Shown here piece by piece: positions 22,986 through 33,683 of a DNA stretch of 64,000 nt (positions are counted from its first letter, which is position 1; every line of letters begins with the position of its first letter). The position numbers and the translations under genes were made by a program. The stretch spans positions 1,492,209-1,556,208 of the forward strand of contig JANPYM010000007.1 of assembly GCA_025890175.1 (NCBI GenBank), given 5' to 3'. The DNA comes from Ciborinia camelliae (lineage: Eukaryota > Ascomycota > Leotiomycetes > Helotiales > Sclerotiniaceae). The notes beneath the pieces are model-generated. The model made no database searches, was not told the DNA's origin, and worked only from the letters and a program-made list of their open reading frames with translations.

Positions 22986-24095
22986 ATGAGACGAACAACC
23001 CGAAAAGCCCTCGTGCATATCACGATTTTCCTCAGTATTCTCATCTTCATCCTCTACCAAAACCATTCTTCCAGCAATACAAATTTCCCCTGGACCAGCA
23101 TCCGCTACCCGTCCCTCGCAACCCGAAAATCCCCCGTCCCTCCCCCCCACGGAATATGCCCCGGTCTCTCCACAACCACCAAACCCGCGCTCATCGTCTC
23201 GCGGGTCGAAGCCGATGGCGAAACATCCTGGCTCGACACGCTCAGCCACAAATATCACATCTGCATCTACAACGTCGACTCCCCATCGGTTTTAAAATCT
23301 TCTTCGGAAGTGTTGCAGGTCCCCGCAAATCGAGCACATGAGGCGATGCCGTACCTTACATTCCTCATTGACAATTACGAGAACATACCTGCCGCCGGCG
23401 CGGTCTTCGTTCACGGTAACCGTTTTCAGTGGCATAATGATCATCCGAAATATGACAATTTGGATCTTTTATCCTTGCTTAATGTTGAGAAAGCGTTGGA
23501 GGAAGATGGATATCATAATTTGAAATGTGATTGGAGTTTAGGTACATGTAGGAAAGAAGCCATCGCTCAAGGAAGTCTCGAGACCAGTGGGCAAGCCCTC
23601 CTGCAACGCTGGGATAAACGAGCGGCTTCCGATGCGGCGTTGCCAAAGGCTCTTAAAGTGTTGTTTGGAGAGGGAAAACAGCTGAGTAGGACGGATGTAG
23701 TCCGGAGTCAATGTTGTGCGCAATTTGTTGTTTCGAGAAAAAGTATCTGGAAGCATTCACGAGAGGAATATATCGCGATTAGACAGTGGTTGTTGAATGC
23801 TGATGGGGCACCGAGTGATGATAAAGTGGCGGGGAGAATCATGAGTTATTTGTGGCATGTTTTGTTCATGAATCAAGAGGGCGAGAAAAAGGGAATGGTG
23901 AATTTGGAGAGACTTAATAGACAGGCGTGTCCGAGTGCCGAGGAGTGTTATTGTCGGTTGTATGGGAAGTGTGATTTAGATTGTAGGACGAAGGGGACTT
24001 GTCGGGGTCAGTATCAGGTGCCGAAGAATCTGAAGCTTCCGGATGATTATGGAAAACAGTCTGAACATTTGCATGGGCATCCAAATGGTCTTTGA
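22986..24095 (+). CDS. DUF3431 family type II membrane protein
   Basis: Single exon, 369 residues. The basic N-terminus (MRRTTRKA) precedes one hydrophobic segment at about residues 8-25, so it should be a signal-anchored protein with a luminal or extracellular domain. The domain has DUF3431 hallmarks: LIVSRVEADGETSWLDTL, HEAMPYLTFLIDNYENIP, FVHGNRFQWHNDHPKYDNL, CCAQFVVSRKSIWKHSREEY and SYLWHVLFMN. The C-terminal Cys-rich stretch CYCRLYGKCDLDC could form disulfides. The family resembles glycosyltransferases in its FxHG and DN patterns but has no assigned reaction that I know of. The 5' half is more GC-rich in codon use than the neighbours. Confidence 0.9.
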   Translation: MRRTTRKALVHITIFLSILIFILYQNHSSSNTNFPWTSIRYPSLATRKSPVPPPHGICPGLSTTTKPALIVSRVEADGETSWLDTLSHKYHICIYNVDSPSVLKSSSEVLQVPANRAHEAMPYLTFLIDNYENIPAAGAVFVHGNRFQWHNDHPKYDNLDLLSLLNVEKALEEDGYHNLKCDWSLGTCRKEAIAQGSLETSGQALLQRWDKRAASDAALPKALKVLFGEGKQLSRTDVVRSQCCAQFVVSRKSIWKHSREEYIAIRQWLLNADGAPSDDKVAGRIMSYLWHVLFMNQEGEKKGMVNLERLNRQACPSAEECYCRLYGKCDLDCRTKGTCRGQYQVPKNLKLPDDYGKQSEHLHGHPNGL

Positions 24096-24934
24096 GTATT
24101 TAGCCCGAGATTTTTGTAATTTAGATATACTTGCATATTAGATTTTAGATATTCACGTCTAATAAAAATAACAAACGTTGGATATAATAATGTTGTATTA
24201 CTCAAGTATTTGTAAAAAATAAGATGTAATATAGGTACTCATAAGATATTCTAAATTATAATATATTAAAGAAAAAATACCTTGAGTCTTCTCTAAGAGT
24301 ATAAGATATCAGTGGAAGAAGAGGAGAAGAAATTCCGAACCAGGGGCTCACTCAACGTAGGTATCTCAGACTGTCTGGTAGGGATCTGAGCATTAAGCTG
24401 ATGTCTAGGCTCGACTTTGTGATTAATACGATTCAAATTGGTGGCAACTTGATTCGATTGTCACCTATATTGTTTGGTGGAAGAAGGGATGAATTATTAG
24501 AAGGGGATGGGTGTCAAACTTTGGATTGATAGACATAAATTGACATGACAACTCACGTCAACTGTCATTTCAAGTTCCTATTATCTGTACCTAGTATGTA
24601 AAGTCAAATATAGATATCAATCAGGTCTGAGAATCAACTTGTACTATTCAATAGTCAAAGAATGTAAAATAGTTTGATGAGACGGTAATTTGAAATACTG
24701 CTACAATTGCTGCCTATAATTGAACCAATTTACCCGCTGAACCTTGAGACAACAGCTCAGAGTACCTGTCTGACAATAATCAGAACGAGGACTTTGATAC
24801 GCAATGCTTTCCCACTTAGCTTTTTCGCTGTTCCGTTTCTTGAATACGATACATCTCTCTAACAATGTTGTCCCAATTATCTGTCCACTTCCCTACCACC
24901 GTAACTATTCCCTCCGCCCTGTTTCATAGCTTCA
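24096..24934. other. Convergent spacer, no gene seen
   Basis: This AT-rich stretch lies between the 3' ends of the DUF3431 gene (+) and the next gene (-). No coding frame with family resemblance is seen. Confidence 0.5.
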
Positions 24935-25864
24935 TCATTTGGGTATTGATTTAACAATGTATTCCCAATTGTCTGTCCAGTTCCCCAGCCCCAGCTTCTC
25001 CTCCTCATTTTTGGGTAGCTTAATTATTTGACCCTCCAACACATTGTCCATCGCTGCATCAGAGGTTTCCGCCCACTTCAACTCCTTTATCAACCTCTTT
25101 ATATCTGCGGGACTCCAGACTCCAAACATAGGATCCGGAACTTTTGGTGATCGACAACCAGACTTTCGAGGAACAGGGAGACACCTAGGAGAACCTTCGT
25201 TTTCGCAATGCCATTTATATAAAGTAGTCAACGCTTGAGTTGTTATATGTGAATAACGGCAATCCAATACCACCCAAGTCGCATGCATAATTGTTCGATG
25301 TGCAGCTAGAAGAGCGTTTACTTTGTCGGCAGTTTCGTCGGAAGTCTCTTCGGGTTTCTTGTCATAAATAATCGGCTTCAATTCCCCATGTTTATGACCT
25401 GGACCCAATAATTGCTTTGCAGGAAGAGGCTGGTTCAAAGGAGATTGAATTATTTCTTTTTGTGATTCATCGGCCACTGCTATGTAGATATTTGGCGAGT
25501 TGGGGAAAGCCGTTTGAAATGTCTCCCGCAAATACTTCAGAACAACGGAGTGATCAGAATGTCCCAGAAACTTTGATGCAATGGAAATTCTTTCCTTGCC
25601 GACGAAGATGAGAGGAAAGGGGCCTTTGTATCTTGGAGAAGCAACCTCTTTTGAAACTCGGGTCTTACTTCGTTTCTCTGCTGCCTGCTTTTTTCTTATA
25701 CCACCACTATACTTTGCCAATTTTTTTCCTATACCACTATACTTTGCAAATCTTTTCTGTGCTCGGTCCCATCTGCGACATTGTGAATGCTTTCCGCTGT
25801 GATTTCTACAACAAAAAGGTTAGGAAAATTCATGGTATAATAAGTATTAGGATGCTCACCTCAT
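24935..25864 (-). CDS. Uncharacterised protein, 291 residues, two exons with a 5-nt first coding exon
   Basis: I do not recognise a family. Exon 2 (25805-24935) is one long frame with no early ATG. The upstream splice signals fix the model: the start ATGAG at 25864-25860, a GTGAGC donor, a 54-nt intron with a CCTAAC branch and a T-rich TTTTTGTTGTAG acceptor, and the split Arg codon restores the frame. The first 55 residues are very basic (SQCRRWDRAQKRFAKYSG) with a duplicated AKYSG-I-KK motif, perhaps a nuclear or nucleolar signal. The middle contains VVLDCRYSHITTQALTTLYKWHCENEGSPRC, and the C-terminus is acidic with several Trp. The function is unknown. The start is less certain than the body. 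Confidence 0.7.
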
Positions 25865-26891
25865 TGTCTATTCCAGGGTTGATGAAGTGTTGTTGTTTTG
25901 AACAATGAATGACTGAGAAGCAATGAATCTCTGAAAAACAATGAAGGATTCTATCGAAGGAGCTTGAGTTTTTTGGAGCAATAGATGTGAATATTATAGT
26001 AATACGTCCTCCTTTATAATAAAATATGTCTTCGAAGCAATGAAGGATTCTTCCAAAAAAAAACTTTGAGAATGGTTGGTGCAAAGTAGTTGAAGTGTGA
26101 GGAGTTGTATATAAACATACCTAGGTATTTCATCATATTCGAGTACTAAAGGAGAAGGAGAGGGGGGGCGAGAGAAAACCCGATAGAGAAAAGAACAACC
26201 AAGGGAAGTGGACAGTGGACGTTATGGTTTATTAACTAAATAGTCTGGATTGCATTTACATTGTGAGATTTTTTGATTGTTGAATCTAATATTATGTACT
26301 GAACTCATTCGATATATTTCAATATATTATTGAAACTTCAAAATCATTCTGATTATAGAGCTATATTTGAAGAGAGTCTTTTGAATACCTAATTGGAAGC
26401 TTTCAAAATTGGGATGCAGTTAGGATTGGACATCAGAGGATGCAACTTGAGTGGTAATTGCCCATGACCAGCTTGGTCCATAATCTTCATCTGCAAACTA
26501 GCGCGTATAGAAAAGCATCTTCAATATTCCTGCGAGATATTAAACGCTATACTACTAATCTTTGGCCGTGCAAATCTGGAAGGGCTTGTTTGTCAATCAA
26601 CCTTGCATAGGTAGTAGGTATATCTTTCGACTACTAGATTGTTGTTGCCCACTAGGTATCTTACATCAAAGCCATGTTTGTACTACTAAATGAAGAAGGC
26701 TCACCAGAACTTCATAAAATGAGGATAAGCAGGTATTTGTGATCAAAATAAAATTTTCATTTCTTCCCTCCCGATATCTACATATTGTACTCTGTCAGGT
26801 TTCCCATCATCCGCACATTGATCAATCCATCCACCATTGATATGATATTTCGGATATCTCGTACCACGAAGTAAATTCGTTTACCACGTAA
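25865..26891. other. Spacer, no gene seen
   Basis: CAATGAAGGATTCT occurs twice, near 25939 and 26039, so there is a short local duplication. The minus-strand open frame at 26084-25830 lacks an ATG and overlaps the promoter of the preceding gene; I do not call it. The rest is AT-rich. Confidence 0.5.
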
Positions 26892-28334
26892 TTACTCCTC
26901 ATCAAAGATCTCCTCAACTCTTGGTGCTAGGTTCCTTTGTGTGGTTTCTCCAGTAGAGATTTGTGCTGATGATCCTGTGGTTGTTGCGGATGCTGGAGCT
27001 GGTTGACCTGTCATTGATGCCATTGTAGCGCCTGCATTGGCGGAGCCACTTGACTTAGTCTTCTTCTTCTTGCCTTTCTTCTTCTCCTGTTGATTATGAA
27101 TTAGCTTCCACTTTTTTCCCTGCTTCAAAAAAGACGAAAAAGAAAACGAACCTCTTGCCATCCCCAAACGGGTCTGAAACTATCGAAAAATCCGACATCC
27201 TCGAACAAATTGGGATATAACCATAATCCAGGAGGCACAACAAACATTGTCATGCCAAACAAAATCAATCTGAATATGGCCATGGCAAAAAATAATCCTA
27301 GCAATCCAAGCATACCCATACTTAGATACCACACGCCCAACCTCACCTTGATCGGCCAAAGTGGGAACATGACAAGTGCAAATGCAAGCGCTAAGAATCC
27401 AGCAGCATATAATTTCTGCTTGATTTGTGCGCCTTCGTAGAGCCATACAAAATGAAGATCATCCTGACATTCTTGTTGTTGTTCGATCTTTACGGTCCAA
27501 AGTCCTTTCACACGCTTTATATGGTGGGCTCCAGGTGCATGGTCGTGGCCTTCGTGAGGGTCGCTTTTAGAAACACGTAGTGCAAGAAGAGAAAGTGGGA
27601 GAAGTTTGAAGCAGTTCTCGAGTGAGGCTCGGTCATCAGTAACAACTGGGAGGAGTGGATTCTTCTTGCGAGCTTTCTCATAGGCGGGTGATTTAATAGC
27701 TCGGAGGGCACGTTTCACTGTGATTGCACGTTAGATGATAAAAGGCGATTAAAGGTAGTAAAATATGCTAACCTTTGAACATATCCCTTCTTTGACCATT
27801 CAGGAGGCATATTCTCGATTTCAAGTCCTGACTCTTCAAAAAGTTTGCGAGAGCAATAGCGGCTGGATTCGGAGGACCTGGTTGAATTGGTTGCTGCTGC
27901 TGCTGTTGTTGTTGCTGCTGCATGGCAGCTTGCCTTTGTGCCTGTTGCTGCTGCATTTGTTCTGGAGTTAGCTGCTGCTGGGCTGCTTGATGGGCTAATT
28001 GCTGGCTTCTGATCTTTGCTACGAATTCAGGAATAGTCATCCCAGCTTGGTCTGCGTCGTGCTTAAGTCGTTTTTGCATCTCCTGCATTTGTTCTGGAGT
28101 TAGCTGCTGCTGGGCTGCTTGTTGCGCTTTAATCTTTGCTACGAATTGTGGTACGGTCATTCCAGCTTGTTCTGCATCATGAGCGATTTGTCGTTGCATT
28201 AACTCAATTTGTTCTGGAGTTGCATTCGGGCCTGGTACAAATCTGATGGGGAGTTCTTCTGGTTGTGGAGGTCCTTGCTGTGGTTGATCTTGCTGTGGTT
28301 GGCCTTGCTGCGGACCCGGTTCTGGGGAATCCAT
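26892..28334 (-). CDS. SEC62: Translocation protein SEC62
   Basis: Three exons, 28334-27773, 27717-27152 and 27086-26892, give 440 residues; introns are 55 nt (GTTAGC...CTAAC...CAG) and 65 nt. Sec62 is the ER membrane subunit that works with Sec63 and the Sec61 channel in post-translational protein import. The Sec62 core begins at AIALANFLKSQDLKSR, followed by the acidic/basic cytosolic domain and two hydrophobic segments at about residues 290-345 (KLYAAGFLALAFALVMFPLW; MGMLGLLGLFFAMAIF), then WLYPNLFEDVGFFDSFRPVWGW and a Lys-rich tail. The N-terminal 140 residues are unusual: Gln/Pro-rich, with two copies of a module of about 40 residues (TPEQ...DAEQAGMTVPQFVAKI / LTPEQMQ...DADQAGMTIPEFVAKI) and a poly-Gln run. 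The sequence up to the core is likely disordered. Confidence 0.93.
27889..27925. repeat. Poly-Gln-encoding CTG/TTG microsatellite in SEC62 exon 1
   Basis: A run of TTG and CTG triplets on the plus strand encodes about ten Gln on the minus strand. Such runs change length easily between strains. Confidence 0.8.
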
Positions 28335-29074
28335 ATTGAATATTATGAGGTTAATTTAACAATACGTGGTGATGTAAGGGAAGATTCTCCAGTAGAAGTG
28401 TTCGAAGTGAATAAAGATTTTATTATAAATAAAGTTATCGATCTGTTCATTTCCTTTAGTCGAGTTTACTAACAAGGTTGCTAGTCTATTGCTCACGTGA
28501 TTACTGACGTAATAACTAGGTACCTATTTACATATCGGGTGGGCAATGCCCACAGAGCCTGAAACGTTGGCTGATTGGATCGATTGTGATACGGCAAGTT
28601 GATAAAATTAAAATGCAATTTTTGCGTATCGCACCACGTATCAGTCATGTGAAAAATCACGTGATCCAGTCGCAATAAAGTGGAGGGGTGAAACCATTCC
28701 ACTTCGTTTCAGGCATAGCGCGGACCCAAAGCTTATTCTTCCAAAAACACGACTCCTCCTCCTCCTTCATCGAGTTCGGGTAAAGCTAGCAAAAATGACA
28801 AAATTGAGAAAGCCTACTCAATATTTCGAGGTTTCTTTCAAGTTAATATAAACCCGACTCGATATTCGGATTTAAAAACAAGTAATTTACTTTTTCTTAT
28901 TCAACTTTGTATGAACTTAATATTGATATTCCCTCTTCACCTTACCTAGTAAGCTCGCAAAATATTTTGGTGACCAGCTATGACAGTATTCGGATGTTTG
29001 GATACTTCGGATGGAAAAGAAAATCGAGGAGCAACTTCATGAATATTGGATAGGGGATATTGAGATTCTGTAAA
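28335..29074. other. Shared divergent promoter region of SEC62 and MTC6
   Basis: 740 bp between two divergent ATGs. I see no third gene. A CACGTGATT at about 28494 and CACGTGATC at about 28658 are E-box-like CACGTG sites that could serve either gene; this is inference. Confidence 0.5.
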
Positions 29075-31094
29075 ATGAGTGAGAGTTATAAACCAAGTAC
29101 CGATGCTTTACCGGAATCCCCTTACGATATAGCGTTTCTGGTATGTGAATCTCTTCTTGTTGAACGGGTAATTTGGCTGAACTGTTCCATAGTCACAAAG
29201 AGATTTGGGATTAAACATTCCCATCAACTATGCCACTGCACCAGGTGTTTCTTTGACGGCCGCATGTTTCCCATTTCTCAAATACGAGGATGACGATTCA
29301 GCTGATTGTATTTCGAATTTATTAGCGGATGGATTTCGAAGATTGGAAGTGGATTTGTATTGGGATCAGATGAGACAGTTATGGAGTTTTTGTCCTGTTG
29401 CCATACCAGTGTCGGCCTCGAGTATTGTCTCCTCACCAACTCCAACATCAACGCTTCCTTCCACAACCGCTAGTTTGACTTCAGCCCAGCAAACTACAGA
29501 TTTGATTGCGAGGCAGGATGCAGGCACGAGCGAAATAATCCCCTCATCAAGTATGTCGGATTCAAGTACTTCGCCCACTTCAAGTCCCTCTCCCCATACT
29601 TGGTCCGCAGTGAACTTGATTGAAAGCTCACTCGAATCAACACTACCTGCAACCTCTGAAATTCCCAACTCTTCCACCAAACCATTGTACAATACTGGCC
29701 CCTACACTTGTACTACGACTATCAACTTATATATTCTAACAAATCTGCTTTTGGATTACATACAAAAAACACAAAATACAATAGACGCCTACATGTTAAT
29801 CATGACCCTCAATATCCACGCAGTGAAATCGGATTTTAATGTTAATGGCCCTGCCCCTCAGCCATTGAGTTTCCCAGATGCTCCAAACTCTCTAGGATCA
29901 CTTTTCTCGGCAAATTTATCAGCATATATCTATACACCAAACGATCTAAAGTCCAATCGAGCAAATCTAAATACATCTTGGTATTCAGTCACAGAAAGAT
30001 ACAGACCTGTTCAAGATTATTATACGACGATTGCAGAAGAATTCGAAGTCATAACGACGGAAGATGGTTGGCCATCAGAAGCTTATATCGAGTTTTCTCA
30101 AGGCAAACGAATGCTTTTGCAATTTGGCTCTGTGGATCCTCAAATGACGAAATACAATTTCAATGGTGATGAAGGGACTATCTTCTTCCCAGGCTATATA
30201 AACAACCCCCGCGAGAACGATATCTTGGCAAGTTCTGATGGAATACTAAACAGTGGTTGTTTTCTCGTCAATGCCACGGAACAAGTTTCTCAGGTAAACT
30301 CATCTTGGGCAACTGCAGCAAATATCCCTGGTTTTGACTATCCCACACACGCGAATTCCAGCCTCGCATCACTCCTCAGTTTAACATCCTCCCTCACCAG
30401 CTGTGGTATATCCCCAACCCTGAACACAACCCTTCTCAATACCACCGCCAGCAGCAATAACCTCCCCTACAAAAACTACACGCACTCATCAATCTGGTCC
30501 TGGGCCCCCAACGAACCCCGCAACTTTTCCTCATCCATCGACAACAGCGCCTCACACTTCCGGTGCGCCACTCTCCGCTCCGCAACAAACCACTGGCACG
30601 TCACTGACTGCTCCAACAAACTCTACGCCGCCTGTCGCGCCCCCTCTCAACCCTACAACTGGACCCTCACCACCTATGCCATCTCCTACTCCTACGCGCC
30701 CCTCGCCTGCCCCACCCCCTACACCTTCTCCGCGCCCCGCACCGCCCTCGAAAACGCCTACCTAATCCAAACCATCAAGAACCTCTCCCCCAGCCGCGAT
30801 TTCGACACCACCGACTCCCGAGTCTGGCTCGATTTTAATTCGCTCGACATGAGAAATTGCTGGACCACAGGAGGTCCCAACGCAACCTGTCCGTACAGTG
30901 GACAAGCGCTGAGTGGTAATACGGTGGAGAAGGAAATTTTGGTCCCGACCATTGCCGCGTTTCTGGTCTTGATCTTGACGGGACTGGTGGTTTTCGGCAA
31001 GTGTGCGGGGAGGGGGTGGGCGAGTAGGAGGAGTGGGGGCAAGAGGAGGAGGAGGAGAGATGCTGGTGTGGTTTATGAAGGGGTGCCTGCCTAA
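29075..31094 (+). CDS. MTC6: MTC6-type protein (maintenance of telomere capping protein 6 family)
   Basis: Two exons, 29075-29140 and 29193-31094 (intron 52 nt, GTATGT...CATAG), give 655 residues. The phase-0 junction gives SQRDLGLNIPINYATAPGVSLTAACF, the family's N-terminal signature, followed by CISNLLADGFRRLEVDLYWDQ and WSFCPVA. This region resembles a PI-PLC-like barrel. The middle is Ser/Thr-rich and many N-x-S/T sites suggest heavy N-glycosylation. A C-terminal Cys-rich lectin-like part (FRCATLRSATNHWHVTDCSNKLYAACR) precedes one transmembrane helix near residue 604-628 and a short basic cytosolic tail. There is no classical signal peptide visible, as I read it. The name comes from yeast genetics; the molecular role is unsettled. 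Codon use becomes C-rich in the 3' third. Confidence 0.9.
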
Positions 31095-31310
31095 TGGTTG
31101 ATGGGGTGTCTATTTCTTTTGTATATTCATGTATTTGTGAAATAATTTTGTACGTGTAGTATGAGACATCGGGTATATTTTTGGGATATTGTAAGGAAAT
31201 AGGATAAGGGGATTTGGGCAGCGGTATTTCTTGAATTTTCTAATCTCGGGACTGAAGGAATGCAAAGCATTGTTGTATATCATGGACTCCCGAAAAGATA
31301 TTAATCAATA

Positions 31311-32019
31311 AATTTTACGGCAAATATCTCGAATATTATATTTTTCAACTTTAATATTCTAATTAGCATAGGAACTTTTCATTTCGATTTTAAATAGTAT
31401 ATGTTGTTATTTTAGTTTTAAAAAAAAATACAAATAATGCTAGTTTAGTTTTAAAAAAATATAATATTTCAGTTTACAATTTGAAATTAAAAAAATAAAA
31501 TATGTTATTCTAATTTTAAATATAATTTATATGTTATTTGGGTTATTTATTTTTTTTTATTAAATTTATTCTTTTTTATTGAACCTACTTTCTTTCTACA
31601 AACCTACGAATCTACGAATCTATGAACCTACGAACCTACAAACCTACGAACCTACAAACCTACGAACCTACGAACCTACGAACCTACGAACCTACGAACC
31701 TATGAACCTACGAACCTACAAATCTACGAACCTACGAATTTACTAACCTACGAACTTACTAATCTACGAATCTACAAATCTACAAATCTATTTTATATAC
31801 TATTCGAGATTGAAAAAAAAGTTTTTATGTTAGTTGAGGTATTAAAATTCAAAATAATACTATTTCAGGTATTTGCCATTATATTTTAGGATTAAAATAT
31901 TACAAAACTAAAAAAAAAATCAATCTCAAATAGTATATGATAGATCTCGATTATCATATTATGCTAGTTGGGGTATCAAAGTTGAAAAATATGATATTCG
32001 AGGTATTTGCCGTAAATTT
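31311..32019. mobile_element. Non-autonomous mariner-like element (MITE) with about 60-bp inverted ends
   Basis: The left end from 31311 (AATTTTACGGCAAATATCTC...) and the inverted right end up to 32019 (read inward AAATTTACGGCAAATACCTC...) match over about 60 bp with few mismatches. Both ends are flanked by TA (31309-31310 and 32020-32021), which fits Tc1/mariner target duplication, though TA is weak evidence in AT-rich DNA. There is no transposase frame. The right half holds a second diverged copy of the terminal sequence (about 31827-31880). The interior contains an 8-bp satellite. Confidence 0.7.
31591..31790. repeat. 8-bp tandem satellite CCTACGAA inside the TIR element
   Basis: About 25 copies of an 8-mer, consensus CCTACGAA with variants (CTACAAAC, CTATGAAC, TTACTAAC), run continuously in one direction. 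It is flanked by AT-rich DNA and lies wholly within the inverted-end element. Confidence 0.95.
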
Positions 32020-32410
32020 TAATTTACGTATGAATAGGTAGCTACATCACGTATACACGCATATAGAGTATATATAAGTGGGACGGGCGAACATTTACAT
32101 TTAAAATATCCTGTTCCATCGAAAAAGGAAAACAAAATCCCAAAATAAAGTGTATGTCAGTCAATCAATTTAGCGACAACTAGGTATGTCCACTACAGTA
32201 CGCCTATCCTTTCCCCTTTCCCCTTTCCCATCAATCCCGACGCCGTGCTTGTATTCCCATGTTATGTTATCCCCTGCTTTCTCTTCTCCATAGCTACGTA
32301 CTTGAATAGTCTCCCATGAACTTTCTGTATGTATGATCTCTAATATGTATCTGACGCCAGAACATAGCTGTTCGATACGCAGATGTGATTTATAGAGTTG
32401 ATGCGAATAT
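32020..32410. other. Spacer, 3' flank of the following minus-strand gene
   Basis: No gene is seen. It contains a CCTTTCCCC repeat near 32211-32230. Confidence 0.4.
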
Positions 32411-33683
32411 CTAATGATGTACGCCATCCTCACTGGCTAAGCTTCCAACTTCAGTCCAACTGTCGGGTGTAACGATACCATCATTCACACTCATCACATC
32501 GGCATCGCTTGTAGCTCCACTTCTTGGGTGCCATACCTCCTCGCCTGAACCAGCTAATGATGCAGAGTCTGTAGGAGTAGCCATTCCGTCTCCATCGAGG
32601 GATTCAAGAGAGGAATAATCGGGGTCGGAGAAGCTGGGGGAAGGAGGTGCTATTTGTGTGTTATGGGCGGATGTTGGAGTGGAGGGACGTTCGTGAGGTG
32701 TAGCAGGGAGAGGAGAGTAAAAGCCGGTTGAGTTATCGGTTTGGTCTGCCCAAGCGTGGATAGATGCAAATGGGTTTTGATTATCTTGTGCACGTTCTGT
32801 GTAAGTTGGCTCGGTTCCCATGTTTTCCAAAGTAGGTACAGAGACTGGTGGATCGGGAATGAATGGTTCGGAGATATCAACAAGAGTTTCTGTGTCTTCG
32901 TGGGCCATGGGCTCTACTGCCGGGAGTGTGACAGTGCTTTGGCGAGAGCGAGAGCGAGTAGGGCCTTCGTGTACACTGTATAATCCTTCAGAATCCGATT
33001 CATATTGTTCGCCGTCTTCAGGAGACATTAAATTTCTATCCATAGCGTGTTGTTCCTCGTTGTCAATACCATGCTCATCGGCAAATGGATTTGCATAGAT
33101 TGTCGATCGATCCAAACCTCGGACACCTCGTCGATGAGTAAGGCCCTCATCCGCTTGTCTATTCACATCTGTACCAGTATTGTAGACGAAAGTTCCCTTC
33201 TCAGCATTCGGATCCTCTTGTAAGAAGTCCTCGAAACTCGAATTTCGACTTCTATTGCTTCGTGGTCTTTTCTCATCCATCATTTTTTCTTTCTCCATTT
33301 TCTCCATGCGTACTGCATTCCAGTACATCAACTCCTCTCTCTGTTTTCTCCTACTCTCCTCATCCGCATCTACACCTGCTTCCGCAGAACTTTGCATGAA
33401 ACCCTCCGCATCCTCAGGTCGATTGAAACGAGGCTGCTGATTATTTGGATTGATTTCATCGCCGAGGGAGTGTAATGCGACTGATATTTTACGACGAACA
33501 TCTTCTGCAAATTGTCGAGCTTGCGGAGATTCATATACTGCTATTGCCGCCTGTCACTTCAATTAGTTTTTGGGTTTCTTCATCGCGCATTACATGGATT
33601 GTGCAGAAAGAGGGGAAACTTACAGCTACAGCCACAGAAACGACAATCACGGCACCTGAAATCACGATAGGATGATTAGGCAT
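32411..33683 (-). CDS. Uncharacterised N-terminally anchored acidic Ser-rich protein
   Basis: Two exons, 33683-33624 and 33550-32411 (intron 73 nt, GTAAGT...CTAATTG...CAG), give 399 residues. Exon 1 plus the first codons of exon 2 encode a hydrophobic segment at about residues 6-25 (VISGAVIVVSVAVAAAIAVY), so the protein is likely a signal-anchored membrane protein. The next part is amphipathic (ARQFAEDVRRKISVALHSLGDEI), then a charged helix with EEL-x-x-WNAVRMEKMEKEK. The remainder is acidic, rich in Ser, Pro and Asp, and looks disordered, with NPFA repeats (ANPFAD, NPFASI) that could bind EH or related endocytic domains; that is speculation. I recognise no catalytic domain. The short first exon is supported by phase and by the continuous hydrophobic stretch. 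Confidence 0.82.

Noticed and set aside
25830..26084. 84-residue minus-strand frame upstream of the 24.9-kb gene
   Set aside because: No ATG, a biased composition, and joining it to the next exon through the GTGAGC donor puts the main frame out of phase.
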